Shown here: positions 1-7,298 of the stretch, piece after piece
Layout: the number at the start of each line of letters is the position of its first letter
Position numbering within the stretch: the first letter of the stretch is position 1
NCBI GenBank assembly: GCA_036443405.1
Contig: JAZFYD010000050.1
Location: 1 to 11,428, forward strand
Direction of reading: 5' to 3'
Source: JAZFYD01 sp036443405
Lineage (GTDB): Bacteria; Planctomycetota; PLA2
Length of the DNA: 11,428 nucleotides
Translations under genes and position numbers: made by a program
The notes under the pieces: generated by a model
Databases searched by the model: none
Told to the model about the DNA's origin: nothing
What the model saw: the letters and a program-made list of their open reading frames with translations, nothing else

Positions 1-801
1 TGGCGTCGCCTGGTCGACATGCTGGTCGATGTCGGCGCGGACCGCGAGTGTGTCGTCGTTGCGTTTGGGGGCGGCGCCACGCTGGATCTCGCCGGGTTCG
101 TGGCCGCGGCCTATCTGCGCGGCGTCCGGTGGATCGGCGTGCCGACGACGTTGCTCGCCCAGGTCGATGCGGCGCACGGCGGGAAGACCGGCGTCGATCA
201 TCCCGCCGCCAAGAACCTCGTTGGTGCGTTTCATCCGCCCGAATCCGTCCTGTGCGACACGAACCTTCTCGCGACGCTACCGGAGCGGGAAGTGGCGGGC
301 GGTTTGGCGGAGGTCGTCAAACACGGCGTCATCTCGGGGGCGGAGTTGTTGCGGAGGGCCGGTCGTGACGACCCGGCGGCGCTTGTGGCCGCGGCCGCGC
401 GCGTGAAGCTCGGCATCGTGGAGCGCGATCCGCTCGAGCGAGGCGAGCGCCGCGTGCTCAATCTCGGCCACACGCTCGGGCACGCGTTCGAACGCGCCAG
501 CGACTACGCGCTGCACCACGGCGAGGCGGTAGCGTTGGGGTTGCGCGCTGCGTGCGCGATTGCCGCGTCGCACTGCAACTTCGGCGGGCGTGCCGACGTC
601 GAGGCGGCGTTGGATCGTTGCGCGTTGCCAAAAACGGCAGCGCTCTCCACTGATGTCGTTCGCGCCGCGCTCCGGCACGACAAGAAACGCCGCGGCAAGA
701 CGTTGCGTTGGGCGCTCCCGGTCCGGATCGGCGACGTGCGCATCTACGAAGACGTCCCGGACGAGCTCGTGACGAGCGCCATCCGGGACGTGTGTTCGTA
801 G
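1..801 (+). CDS. aroB: 3-dehydroquinate synthase, 3' part (5' end outside window)
   Basis: This enzyme converts 3-deoxy-D-arabino-heptulosonate 7-phosphate to 3-dehydroquinate, step two of the cytoplasmic shikimate pathway, using NAD+ and a divalent metal. The frame is open from base 1, so the N-terminus is missing; the Met at 19 is internal. Visible family motifs in order are the NAD-binding glycine run FGGGATLDLAGF, PTTLLAQVDAAHGGKTGVD, GGLAEVVKHGVI with the metal-binding Glu, LNLGHTLGHAFE with a metal-binding His, LHHGEAVALG with the second metal His, and the C-terminal DKKRRGKTLRWALP basic loop. About 267 residues are present of a usual 350-380. The catalytic residues are all intact, so it should be functional. 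It converges on the STAS-domain gene with only 15 bp between the stops, and no terminator hairpin is visible there. Identification is secure. Confidence 0.97.
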   Translation, partial: WRRLVDMLVDVGADRECVVVAFGGGATLDLAGFVAAAYLRGVRWIGVPTTLLAQVDAAHGGKTGVDHPAAKNLVGAFHPPESVLCDTNLLATLPEREVAGGLAEVVKHGVISGAELLRRAGRDDPAALVAAAARVKLGIVERDPLERGERRVLNLGHTLGHAFERASDYALHHGEAVALGLRAACAIAASHCNFGGRADVEAALDRCALPKTAALSTDVVRAALRHDKKRRGKTLRWALPVRIGDVRIYEDVPDELVTSAIRDVCS

Positions 802-816
802 CTGAGGTTGCGGACG

Positions 817-1590
817 TTACTCGCCGGGGCGCCTGGGACGGGCTTCGGCGCGCAGAAGGTCCTGATCCTTGACGAACTGCTCGAGCATGGCCTTGTCCTT
901 GGCATCCGCCTTGGTGTAACGCAGGCGGTACTTGCAGGCCTCGTCGTCGTCGTCGAGATCGACGGCCATCAAGATCTCCGTCTCCATCTCGAAGAAGCGC
1001 TCCTTTTGCAGGAACGGCTGCCGGAACTTGATCCAGAGCTTGCGGCCGATGAGCAGCTCGTCCGGATCGATCTTCACCTTGTTCGGATCGGACGGGTACT
1101 TGAAGGTCGGGCCGTCCTCGTAGATCGAGAGGATCTTGCCGACGGCCATGCCCGCGTCGGGGTCGTCGAGCAGCCGGAAGAACATCGTCGTCGATCCGAG
1201 GAGCTTGTCGTCCACGGGCACGCCGTCCATGGAACTCTCGTGGGCCTCGCCCGAGTCGTGGAAGTAGTTCACCGCGTCTTCGCTCGTCTCGAAGATCTTG
1301 AAGATCTGATCGATCCCGAGTGTCGCGATCGTGGTTTGGAAGAACTTGCTCGGCTCGGCGAGGACCAACTCGCCGTCGACGGTGCGAAGGTGCTTGTGGG
1401 TCTTGATGAGGTAACCCAACGCTGAGGAGTTGATGAACTTCAGAAGGTGCAGGTTGAAGACCAGCCGGGTGCATCCCTTCTGGATCAGGCCGTCGATCTT
1501 CTCGCTGATGGTCGGGAGGTTGAACGCGTCAAACTCCCCCGAGAAGCTGATGATGTTGACGTCGCCTGCGGTCTTGCGCTCGATCTTCAT
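817..1590 (-). CDS. STAS-domain protein with PilZ-like C-terminal domain
   Basis: A 257-residue cytoplasmic signalling protein. Residues 1-110 form a STAS (anti-sigma-antagonist) fold: a beta-rich start (VNIISFSGEFDAFNL), then LVFNLHLLKFINSSALGYLI at about 43-62, the place where SpoIIAA-like proteins carry the phosphorylatable DSSG segment. Here the motif is NSSALG (54-59), so the serines remain but the acidic residue before them is Asn. Residues 130-245 resemble a PilZ domain (GKILSIYEDG, then LLIGRKLWIKFRQPF), but a clear RxxxR c-di-GMP motif is not visible, so ligand binding is doubtful. The start at 1590 is chosen because AGAGGAAACC just precedes the ATG; an upstream start at 1629 would add 13 unsupported residues. 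It may link partner switching to second-messenger or adaptor signalling; that role is inference. It is divergent from pcp. Confidence 0.85.
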   Translation of the reverse strand: MKIERKTAGDVNIISFSGEFDAFNLPTISEKIDGLIQKGCTRLVFNLHLLKFINSSALGYLIKTHKHLRTVDGELVLAEPSKFFQTTIATLGIDQIFKIFETSEDAVNYFHDSGEAHESSMDGVPVDDKLLGSTTMFFRLLDDPDAGMAVGKILSIYEDGPTFKYPSDPNKVKIDPDELLIGRKLWIKFRQPFLQKERFFEMETEILMAVDLDDDDEACKYRLRYTKADAKDKAMLEQFVKDQDLLRAEARPRRPGE

Positions 1591-1619
1591 GGTTTCCTCT
1601 GTATTTTTCGCGGGCGGGG

Positions 1620-1628
1620 AGCGTACCA
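1620..1628 (-). promoter_or_regulatory. Candidate extended -10 promoter of the STAS gene
   Basis: Read on the minus strand this is TGGTACGCT, which matches the extended -10 pattern TGnTAnnnT. Initiation about 7 nt downstream would give a leader of roughly 20-25 nt that contains the GAGGAA ribosome binding site at 1594-1599. No good -35 is seen, which is common with extended -10 promoters. This is pattern-based only. Confidence 0.35.
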
Positions 1629-1647
1629 TCTCCCTCCGTGAGCCGCA

Positions 1648-1694
1648 ACGGAACCTCTAGGGACGGAACCCCCTGTCGCATAGGGAGTTATGCG
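1648..1694. promoter_or_regulatory. Direct and inverted repeats in the STAS/pcp divergent spacer
   Basis: The 151-bp spacer between the divergent STAS and pcp starts holds a direct repeat ACGGAACC at 1648-1655 and 1663-1670 (15-bp periodicity). It also holds a perfect 6-bp inverted repeat, CGCATA (1677-1682) and TATGCG (1689-1694), separated by 6 bp. Either could be an operator for one or both genes. There is no direct evidence of a binding protein. Confidence 0.3.
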
Positions 1695-1741
1695 CGTAGG
1701 AAGCCATCTGTTGGAGCCAATCGAGTAAGGAGTGAGTCGTA

Positions 1742-2314
1742 GTGTTGCTCGTTACCGGATTCGAGCCGTTCGGCGGCTTGCAGCGTAACCCGTCCACGGA
1801 CGTGGCCCAAGCACTCGCCAGCGGGGATGTCGTGACCGCGGTCCTGCCCGTTGAGTACCGGGAGATTCGAAAGTCGTTGGAGGCGCTCCTCGCCCAACCG
1901 TTTGACGCGGCTGTTTTGCTCGGTGTGGCGGTCAGCCGGTCGGTGATCTGCCCCGAACGTGTCGCCATCAACTTCCGCGATCCGACGCGGCCCGACAACG
2001 ATGGCCAGGTTCCGTCGCGCCCGGAGGTCGTCGAGGACGGACCGGACGCGTACTTTTCGACCTTGCCGATGGACGACATGGTTACGGCATCGCGCGCCGC
2101 GGGCGTTCCCGCGGCGATCTCGGTCAGCGCGGGCAGCTACCTGTGCAACGCGGCGTTCTACCTCGTGCGCCACCTGCTCGATGAGTCCAAGACCCCGGCG
2201 GGGTTCATCCACCTTCCGCCGACCCCCGATCTTGCGAGTGGCGGCGGCCCGCCGATGGCACTGGACGATCAGATCCGTGGCGTCGGGGCGATGCTGGACT
2301 GCCTGCGCCGGTGA
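1742..2314 (+). CDS. pcp: Pyroglutamyl-peptidase I (peptidase family C15)
   Basis: A 190-residue cytoplasmic cysteine peptidase that removes N-terminal pyroglutamate from peptides. The family opening VTGFEPFGG is present. The active-site Glu is in PERVAIN (E72), the nucleophile in SAGSYLCNAAFY (C135), and the His in GFIHLPPTPDL (H157). All three catalytic residues are therefore in place. It is slightly shorter than the usual 200-215 residues, with a compact region between residues 90 and 120. The start is GTG at 1742, decided by an AAGGAG site at 1727-1732 with 9-nt spacing; no in-frame ATG lies nearby. It is a single-gene unit, divergent from the STAS gene and convergent with moxR, whose stop is 35 bp away. 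A likely role is peptide scavenging or turnover. Confidence 0.93.
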   Translation: MLLVTGFEPFGGLQRNPSTDVAQALASGDVVTAVLPVEYREIRKSLEALLAQPFDAAVLLGVAVSRSVICPERVAINFRDPTRPDNDGQVPSRPEVVEDGPDAYFSTLPMDDMVTASRAAGVPAAISVSAGSYLCNAAFYLVRHLLDESKTPAGFIHLPPTPDLASGGGPPMALDDQIRGVGAMLDCLRR

Positions 2315-2324
2315 ACTCCGCCCG

Positions 2325-2346
2325 GCCGCGTGCATGCGCTCGCGGC
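2325..2346. other. Short GC hairpin between convergent pcp and moxR
   Basis: GCCGCG (2325-2330) and CGCGGC (2341-2346) form a 6-bp stem around a 10-nt loop, in the 35-bp gap between the two converging stop codons. No T-run follows on either strand, so it is at best a weak or Rho-assisted terminator. Confidence 0.25.
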
Positions 2347-2349
2347 GAT

Positions 2350-3339
<990 letters not shown>

Positions 3340-3346
3340 GCGCAAG

Positions 3347-3352
3347 AGTCTA
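3347..3352 (-). promoter_or_regulatory. -10-like TAnnnT box 7 nt before moxR start (leaderless promoter)
   Basis: On the minus strand TAGACT ends 7 nt before the GTG at 3339. This spacing would place transcription initiation at or next to the start codon. The same arrangement recurs at 5766, 7299, 8183, 9272 and 9406. Confidence 0.45.
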
Positions 3353-3424
3353 CCCAAGGGGGGGTGGGAAACGGAATGATCTCACTCCGGAGGCAGTCAG
3401 TTGCGAACGCGCCGACGGTTCTTG

Positions 3425-3485
3425 GAATCCCGCGGTGGGTGGCTCCAACGCCTGAGCCGTTGGGCAGAGGATCTTCGCGGGATTC
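3425..3485. repeat. 10-bp inverted repeat enclosing a palindromic repeat copy
   Basis: GAATCCCGCG (3425-3434) and its exact reverse complement CGCGGGATTC (3476-3485) flank the first palindromic repeat copy (3439-3466). The enclosed copy has its own CCAACG/CGTTGG stem, so the whole could fold as a nested stem in RNA or as a cruciform. It lies between the 3' end of the membrane-protein gene and the moxR start, both transcribed on the minus strand. It may terminate or stabilise the upstream transcript. Confidence 0.5.
3439..3466. repeat. Dispersed palindromic (REP-like) repeat, copy 1
   Basis: A 28-bp element beginning GTGGCTCCAACG and ending AGCCGTTGGGCA. CCAACG and CGTTGG form the ends of the palindrome. 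It is nearly identical to the element at 3514-3542, with one base fewer in the centre. A related copy lies in coding sequence at 6078. No transposase or RAYT gene is visible in the window. Confidence 0.7.
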
Positions 3486-3513
3486 GCGCGACCATCTTGG
3501 ACGCTGCGAACGA

Positions 3514-3542
3514 GTGGCTCCAACGGCGTAAGCCGTTGGGCA
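3514..3542. repeat. Dispersed palindromic (REP-like) repeat, copy 2
   Basis: A 29-bp element with a perfect 8-bp stem: CCAACGGC, the tetraloop GTAA, then GCCGTTGG, with GTGGCT before it and GCA after. It has the same orientation as copy 1, about 75 bp apart start to start. It lies 12 bp beyond the stop of the membrane-protein gene at 3555, where it could act as a 3'-end hairpin of that transcript. Confidence 0.7.
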
Positions 3543-3554
3543 AAAGCTAACGTG

Positions 3555-4343
3555 CTACTGAATGAAAATCCCGCCGTGCGCTTTCACGGCGATGTTGACG
3601 TTCTTTCGTGCCTCCTGGCGCCACTTGATCGTTGCGGGGGAGACCGCGATCGAGGTTTCGCGCGGCCACTCGTTGGCCTTCCTGGGGAGGCGGCCGATCG
3701 TTTCGCCGTCGAGGTCGATCAGGAGCAGGCGTTCGCGCAGAAAGCGCACGACGATCGCCTTGCCGTCCTTGGTCCAGCGGAGGCTCGGTTTTTTGGGCCG
3801 CCCGCCCGCCTTGTGTTTGTGCACGACCTTGAGAAAGGTGTCGTTCCAATCGCCGATGCCGACGAGCAGGCGGACATCGTCGCCTTCCGGGATGACCGTG
3901 AGCACGGCCTGAATTTCGGGGCCGTCGGCATAGATGTATTCGATCGGGTCCTCGCCGCCGCGTGTGCGCGTGACCAGGAACAGGCAGACGAACACGGCCG
4001 CTGCCGGGAACGGCAGCACAGCGGAGAGTCGGGACGGTCGGCTCATCCACAAAAACGCGTGGCCCAACAACGCGAGCAGCGCAAACGCGGGCGCGGGTGC
4101 GTGCAGGTCGCCGAAGTGGATGTGTGCGGCCGCGTCGCGCAGCGTTTCCGGATGCAACTGGTGGCCCGGCAGGATCTCGCCCGCGGCACCAAGCGACGCC
4201 TGGGCGACCATGGCCAGTCCCGCGAACGCGAAACAACAGATCGCCGCGATCTTCCAGCCGAGACGGGTCTCGGACTTTCCGGCGGCCCACGTTCCATAGG
4301 CCGCTCCAACAGCGGCGCCGAGCAGGATTACGAAGTCGCTCAC
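3555..4343 (-). CDS. Membrane protein of unknown function, four predicted helices plus soluble C-terminal domain
   Basis: I do not recognise a family for this 262-residue protein. Four hydrophobic stretches are visible at about 3-20, 28-50, 82-98 and 104-123, so the first half is membrane-embedded. Residues about 130-262 are soluble and beta-rich (LTVIPEGDDVRLLVGIG, AIVVRFLRERLLLIDLDGETIG), with a WTKDGKAI stretch that recalls a beta-propeller strand, a resemblance only. The start is GTG at 4343 with AGGGAA (4353-4358 on the minus strand) 9 nt upstream. This site sits in the 19-nt gap after the TatD-radical SAM stop, so the two are very likely co-transcribed. Membership in that unit suggests functional linkage, but no role can be assigned. 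Codon use looks like its neighbours. Confidence 0.75.
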   Translation of the reverse strand: MSDFVILLGAAVGAAYGTWAAGKSETRLGWKIAAICCFAFAGLAMVAQASLGAAGEILPGHQLHPETLRDAAAHIHFGDLHAPAPAFALLALLGHAFLWMSRPSRLSAVLPFPAAAVFVCLFLVTRTRGGEDPIEYIYADGPEIQAVLTVIPEGDDVRLLVGIGDWNDTFLKVVHKHKAGGRPKKPSLRWTKDGKAIVVRFLRERLLLIDLDGETIGRLPRKANEWPRETSIAVSPATIKWRQEARKNVNIAVKAHGGIFIQ

Positions 4344-4362
4344 GCTGGTTGTTTCCCTGAGT

Positions 4363-5766
4363 CTATCGCTCGTCCGGCGGGCGGCGGTCCTCGTTCAGAT
4401 CGTCGAGCGGGCGGCTGCGGAAGTTCACGCCGCACCGTTCCGCGATCGCGGCACACGCCTGCACGTCGACATCCGTGGCGCCGTCCACAGCCGTCATCGT
4501 GACATCGGGGACGTGCGCTTTCGCCTTGTTGGCAAATTCGAGGATGCCGTCATACGACGCGAGGCCGAAGGTGCTCGGGCAATCACGGTCGTAGATCTCG
4601 GCGCTTTGCGCGTTGAGGCTGATCGACACCGCGTCGACGAGTCCGGCGAGGCGCGGCGTGACATCGCTGCCGTGGATGAGGTTGCCGTGGCCGTTGGTGT
4701 TGATGCGCACGAACGCGCCATTTTTCTTCAGCGCGGCGGCAACCTCCAGCAGCGTATCGAGACGGATCATCGGCTCACCGAGGCCGCAGAACACGATCTG
4801 TTCGTAGCGCGACGGGTCGCCCACGGAGTCGAGCACCTCCTGCGCCGTCGGGTCGCGTTCCAGCGCGAGGTCGTGGCCCCACGCGACGCGATCCGGGCCC
4901 TCGCGCGGGCAGAAGTAACAGTGCGCGGTGCAGAGCCGCGTCAGGTTGACGTAGAGATTGGATCCGATCTGGTAAGTGATCGTGCCCGGCGAGCCCGCGG
5001 GTTTGATGTCGAAGAACCGGCGCGCGTTGGCGGTCGTCTGTTTCGCGAGCTCCTCGAGCGTGACGCCGTGCAGCTCGGCGAGAAACTCCGCGGTGTGGAG
5101 CATGTGCGCGGGTTCGTTGCGCCGCCCGCGTTTTTTCTGCGGCGCCATGAACGGCGAGTCGGTTTCCAGAAACAACCGGTCCAGGGGCACCGCCTTGGCG
5201 GCTTCGCGCAGGTGTTCGACCTTTTTCTTGTAGGTCACGTTGCCGCAGAAGCTCAGGTGCATGCCCATCTGCAACAGCGTTTCCGCCTGCGCGCGCGTGC
5301 CGCCGAAGCAGTGTACGACGCCGCGCGGGTAGGCCTCCTCGCGCAGGATTGCGATGACGTCGTCCTCCGCCTCGCGACAGTGCACGATGAACGGCAACGC
5401 CATCTGGCGCGCGAGGTGGATCTGCTTGCGGAACGCGTCGGCCTGCTTTTCCTTTTCCGCCTTCATCCAGTAGTAGTCGAGGCCGCACTCGCCGACGGCG
5501 GCGATGTCTTCGCGGCGCACGAGCTGTTCGAACTGCGGCCACTCTTCGTCGAAGTTGTCGAGTTCCGTCGGGTGCAGACCCGCGGCGGCCCAGATCATCG
5601 GTTCGCTCTTGGACATACGGATGGCGCGCCGCGAACCCTCGAGGCCGACGCCCACCTCGATGATCGCGGTGATGCCCGCGTCACGGGCACGCTGGTAGAC
5701 TTGCGCGCGATCCTCGTCGAACGCTTCGAACGCCGTGTGGGCGTGGGTGTCGATGAACTCCAACAC
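4363..5766 (-). CDS. TatD-family hydrolase fused to a radical SAM domain
   Basis: A 467-residue two-domain protein. Residues 4-256 are a TatD metal-dependent nuclease-type TIM barrel: DTHAH (H8, H10), GECGLDYY (E93), FIVHCRE (H129), VHCFGG (H152) and LETDSPF (D203) give the complete metal-binding set. Residues about 262-455 are a radical SAM domain with C279-xxx-C283-xx-C286 (RLCTAHCYFCPR) for the 4Fe-4S cluster, CGLGEP (327-332) as the SAM-contacting GGE-type motif, and RINTNGHG. A TatD-linked radical SAM family is known, usually as a neighbouring gene; here both are one polypeptide. Substrate and product are unknown. The start is taken as GTG 5766, immediately before the conserved barrel strand. 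The frame extends to 5916, but that extension is Arg/Ser/Thr-rich and antisense to the next gene. A TACACT box lies 6 nt before the GTG. Confidence 0.9.
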   Translation of the reverse strand: MLEFIDTHAHTAFEAFDEDRAQVYQRARDAGITAIIEVGVGLEGSRRAIRMSKSEPMIWAAAGLHPTELDNFDEEWPQFEQLVRREDIAAVGECGLDYYWMKAEKEKQADAFRKQIHLARQMALPFIVHCREAEDDVIAILREEAYPRGVVHCFGGTRAQAETLLQMGMHLSFCGNVTYKKKVEHLREAAKAVPLDRLFLETDSPFMAPQKKRGRRNEPAHMLHTAEFLAELHGVTLEELAKQTTANARRFFDIKPAGSPGTITYQIGSNLYVNLTRLCTAHCYFCPREGPDRVAWGHDLALERDPTAQEVLDSVGDPSRYEQIVFCGLGEPMIRLDTLLEVAAALKKNGAFVRINTNGHGNLIHGSDVTPRLAGLVDAVSISLNAQSAEIYDRDCPSTFGLASYDGILEFANKAKAHVPDVTMTAVDGATDVDVQACAAIAERCGVNFRSRPLDDLNEDRRPPDER

Positions 5767-5772
5767 GGCGCC

Positions 5773-5778
5773 AGTGTA
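5773..5778 (-). promoter_or_regulatory. -10-like TAnnnT box 6 nt before the TatD-radical SAM start
   Basis: On the minus strand TACACT is followed by GGCGCC and then the GTG at 5766. The spacer to the divergent amidohydrolase start is only 25 bp, which leaves little room for leaders on either side and favours leaderless initiation for at least this gene. Confidence 0.4.
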
Positions 5779-5791
5779 AGACCCGATCCTC

Positions 5792-7030
5792 GTGCGCACC
5801 CGATTCCTCGCCGCCCGCGTCCTGCCCGACGCCCGCTCCGAGTTCGCGCCGGGTGTCGTCGATGTCGAGGGCGATCGCATCCTCTTTGTAGGCGCCACCG
5901 CGGCCGCGCCGGACATCGCCGCGGCCGACGAGACGATCGATCTGGGCGACGCCGTCCTGACGCCGGGTCTCGTGAACGCGCACAGCCATCTGGATCTAAC
6001 GCACCTGCGAGGCGACGTGCCCGTAGGCGGGACCTTCGCCGATTGGGCGCGCGCGATCGGTCAGCGCCGCAAGGAGGGTGGAGCTCCGACCGCGTCAGCC
6101 GTTGGGCCGGCCAACATCCGGGAGGCGGCGGCGCGCGAGGGCATTTCCGGCGCCATCGCGCGGGGCACGACGTGCTTTGGCGACATCGTTACGCCCGGTA
6201 CATTCGGCGAGATCGCGGGGTTGTGCGCGGAGACCGGTGTGCGGGCGCGCCTGTTCGTGGAGGCGATCGGGTTTCATCCGGGTCGCGCGGACGAGGTGTT
6301 CGAGCGGGTGTGGCAGGCGGCCGAGATGCAGGCGTTGCCGGAGACTGTCGCGACCGGCATCAGCCCGCACGCGCCGTACACCGTGTCGCGCGAGTTGTTG
6401 CGGCAGCTGGTGTCGATGGCCGACGGACACGGACGCCCGGTCGCGGTGCATGTGGGGGAGACGCTGGAGGAGTTGGCGTTTCTGCGCCACGGCATCGGCC
6501 CGCTGCGCGATCTTTTGAGAGAGTTCGACGCCGACGATCCCGATCACCAGGCGTATGGCGACATGCCGACGTTTTTGGCGGAGCTCGAGCTGAACAGCGC
6601 GGCGCTTACGTTGGTGCACGGAAACTACCTGCGTCCGCGCGAGGCGCCGGCCGGCGCGCACGTCGTCTACTGCCCGACCGCGCATCACTTTTTCGGCCAC
6701 CCCGAGCATCCGGTGCTCGAGTTCGTCGAGGAGGGCGTGCGCGTCGCGCTCGGATCCGACTCGGCCGCGTCCGGCGATACCGTCGATCTCTTGAGCGAGA
6801 CGCAGCACCTCGCCAAGCACCGCGCCGACGTGTCCGCCCAGCTTGCGTTCCAGATGGCGACGGAGTGGGGCGCCGCCGCGCTCGATTTTGACAGCGGCAG
6901 GTTGGAGCGCGGGCGCCTCGCGGATCTCGCCGCGTTCACGCCGGCCGCGGGCCACGAGATCCTCGGTTTGCCGGAAGCGGAGTGCGTGTTGTCTGTGGTC
7001 GGCGGAAACGTACTGCACCGCACAGCTTGA
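5792..7030 (+). CDS. Amidohydrolase-superfamily deaminase/hydrolase (SAH/MTA deaminase-like)
   Basis: A 412-residue metal-dependent amidohydrolase with a composite beta-sandwich and TIM-barrel layout: an N-terminal strand region (VVDVEGDRILFVG), VNAHSHLD (H64, H66), SPHAPYT (H193), AVHVGET (H220, E223), TLVHGNY (H276), then YCPTAHHFFGH and VALGSDSAASG (D323). The C-terminal GRLADLAAF returns to the sandwich. This residue set fits the S-adenosylhomocysteine, methylthioadenosine or guanine deaminase-like group. A menaquinone-pathway aminodeoxyfutalosine deaminase is one possibility, but the substrate cannot be read from the motifs. The GTG start at 5792 places the sandwich strand at the N-terminus; no Shine-Dalgarno is seen. 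Residues about 96-106 (GGAPTASAVGP) are encoded by a copy of the palindromic repeat. It is divergent from the TatD gene, and its stop overlaps the candidate tRNA promoter. Confidence 0.9.
   Translation: MRTRFLAARVLPDARSEFAPGVVDVEGDRILFVGATAAAPDIAAADETIDLGDAVLTPGLVNAHSHLDLTHLRGDVPVGGTFADWARAIGQRRKEGGAPTASAVGPANIREAAAREGISGAIARGTTCFGDIVTPGTFGEIAGLCAETGVRARLFVEAIGFHPGRADEVFERVWQAAEMQALPETVATGISPHAPYTVSRELLRQLVSMADGHGRPVAVHVGETLEELAFLRHGIGPLRDLLREFDADDPDHQAYGDMPTFLAELELNSAALTLVHGNYLRPREAPAGAHVVYCPTAHHFFGHPEHPVLEFVEEGVRVALGSDSAASGDTVDLLSETQHLAKHRADVSAQLAFQMATEWGAAALDFDSGRLERGRLADLAAFTPAAGHEILGLPEAECVLSVVGGNVLHRTA
6078..6107. repeat. Palindromic repeat, copy 3, inside the amidohydrolase coding sequence
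   Basis: The 30 bases begin GTGGAGCTCCGACCGCG and end TCAGCCGTTGGGC. They align with copies 1 and 2 apart from two inserted bases after GTGG and a few substitutions. The reading frame stays open through it and encodes GGAPTASAVG, a small-residue loop between the metal-binding HxH strand and the next conserved helix. Confidence 0.55.
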
Positions 7031-7055
7031 AAAGCGGTTCAAGTCGGGGGACACT
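7027..7055 (+). promoter_or_regulatory. Candidate sigma70-type promoter of tRNA-Cys
   Basis: TTGAAA (7027-7032) and GACACT (7050-7055) are separated by 17 bp and end 15 bp before the mature tRNA. The -35 element overlaps the stop codon of the amidohydrolase. The -10 matches the consensus at three of six positions, so this is tentative. Confidence 0.4.
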
Positions 7056-7070
7056 CCTCGGCTCAAACAC

Positions 7071-7144
7071 GGCGACGTGGCCAAGTGGTAAGGCAACGGA
7101 TTGCAAATCCGTCATCCCCAGTTCGAATCTGGGCGTCGCCTCCA
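7071..7144 (+). tRNA. tRNA-Cys (anticodon GCA)
   Basis: The cloverleaf folds cleanly. The acceptor stem GGCGACG pairs with CGTCGCC. The anticodon arm is ACGGA-TTGCAAA-TCCGT, with anticodon GCA at 7103-7105. The T arm is CCCAG-TTCGAAT-CTGGG, and T plus an encoded CCA completes the 3' end at 7144. It delivers cysteine during translation. It is the boundary between conserved genes on the left and unrecognised small genes on the right, which is a usual position for integrated elements. Confidence 0.97.
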
Positions 7145-7150
7145 AACACT

Positions 7151-7195
7151 AGCCCGCATGGTTGAAGCAAACCGCTGAAGCCATGCGGGTTTCTT
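7151..7195 (+). terminator. Intrinsic terminator after tRNA-Cys
   Basis: CCCGCATGG (7153-7161) pairs with CCATGCGGG (7181-7189), extendable by two pairs at the base, around a loop of about 19 nt. TTTCTT (7190-7195) follows. It lies 6 bp beyond the tRNA CCA end and so should terminate that transcript. Confidence 0.75.
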
Positions 7196-7220
7196 CGTGT
7201 CGTCACTAATACGGCAAAGG

Positions 7221-7240
7221 ACACACACGGACACACACGG
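7221..7240. repeat. Short tandem repeat, ACACACACGG x2
   Basis: Two exact 10-bp units lie just downstream of the tRNA terminator, within noncoding sequence. A GGACACGAG remnant at 7249-7257 resembles part of the unit. No function is apparent. Confidence 0.6.
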
Positions 7241-7286
7241 CCAAGAAAGGACACGAGAAGGTAGCCGCCTAGGTAGTCCTTTGAGC

Positions 7287-7292
7287 TAGCTT
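7287..7292 (+). promoter_or_regulatory. -10-like TAnnnT box 6 nt before the 45-aa peptide
   Basis: TAGCTT is followed by GTAGAT and then GTG at 7299. It fits the spacing seen at the other leaderless-type starts and is the main support for the choice of that start. Confidence 0.3.
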
Positions 7293-7298
7293 GTAGAT

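Noticed and set aside
458..1474. A 338-codon minus-strand frame across aroB and the STAS gene
   Set aside because: Arg/Pro-rich composition; it overlaps well-supported genes in the wrong frame.
4513..6891. A 792-codon plus-strand open frame spanning the TatD-radical SAM gene and part of the amidohydrolase
   Set aside because: Its product is Arg-rich low-complexity sequence and runs antisense to, or out of frame with, two genes with intact catalytic motifs; it is a by-product of high G+C.
7116..7144. Attachment-site duplication of the tRNA-Cys 3' end
   Set aside because: I looked for a second copy of the T-arm/CCA sequence to the right and found none inside the window.
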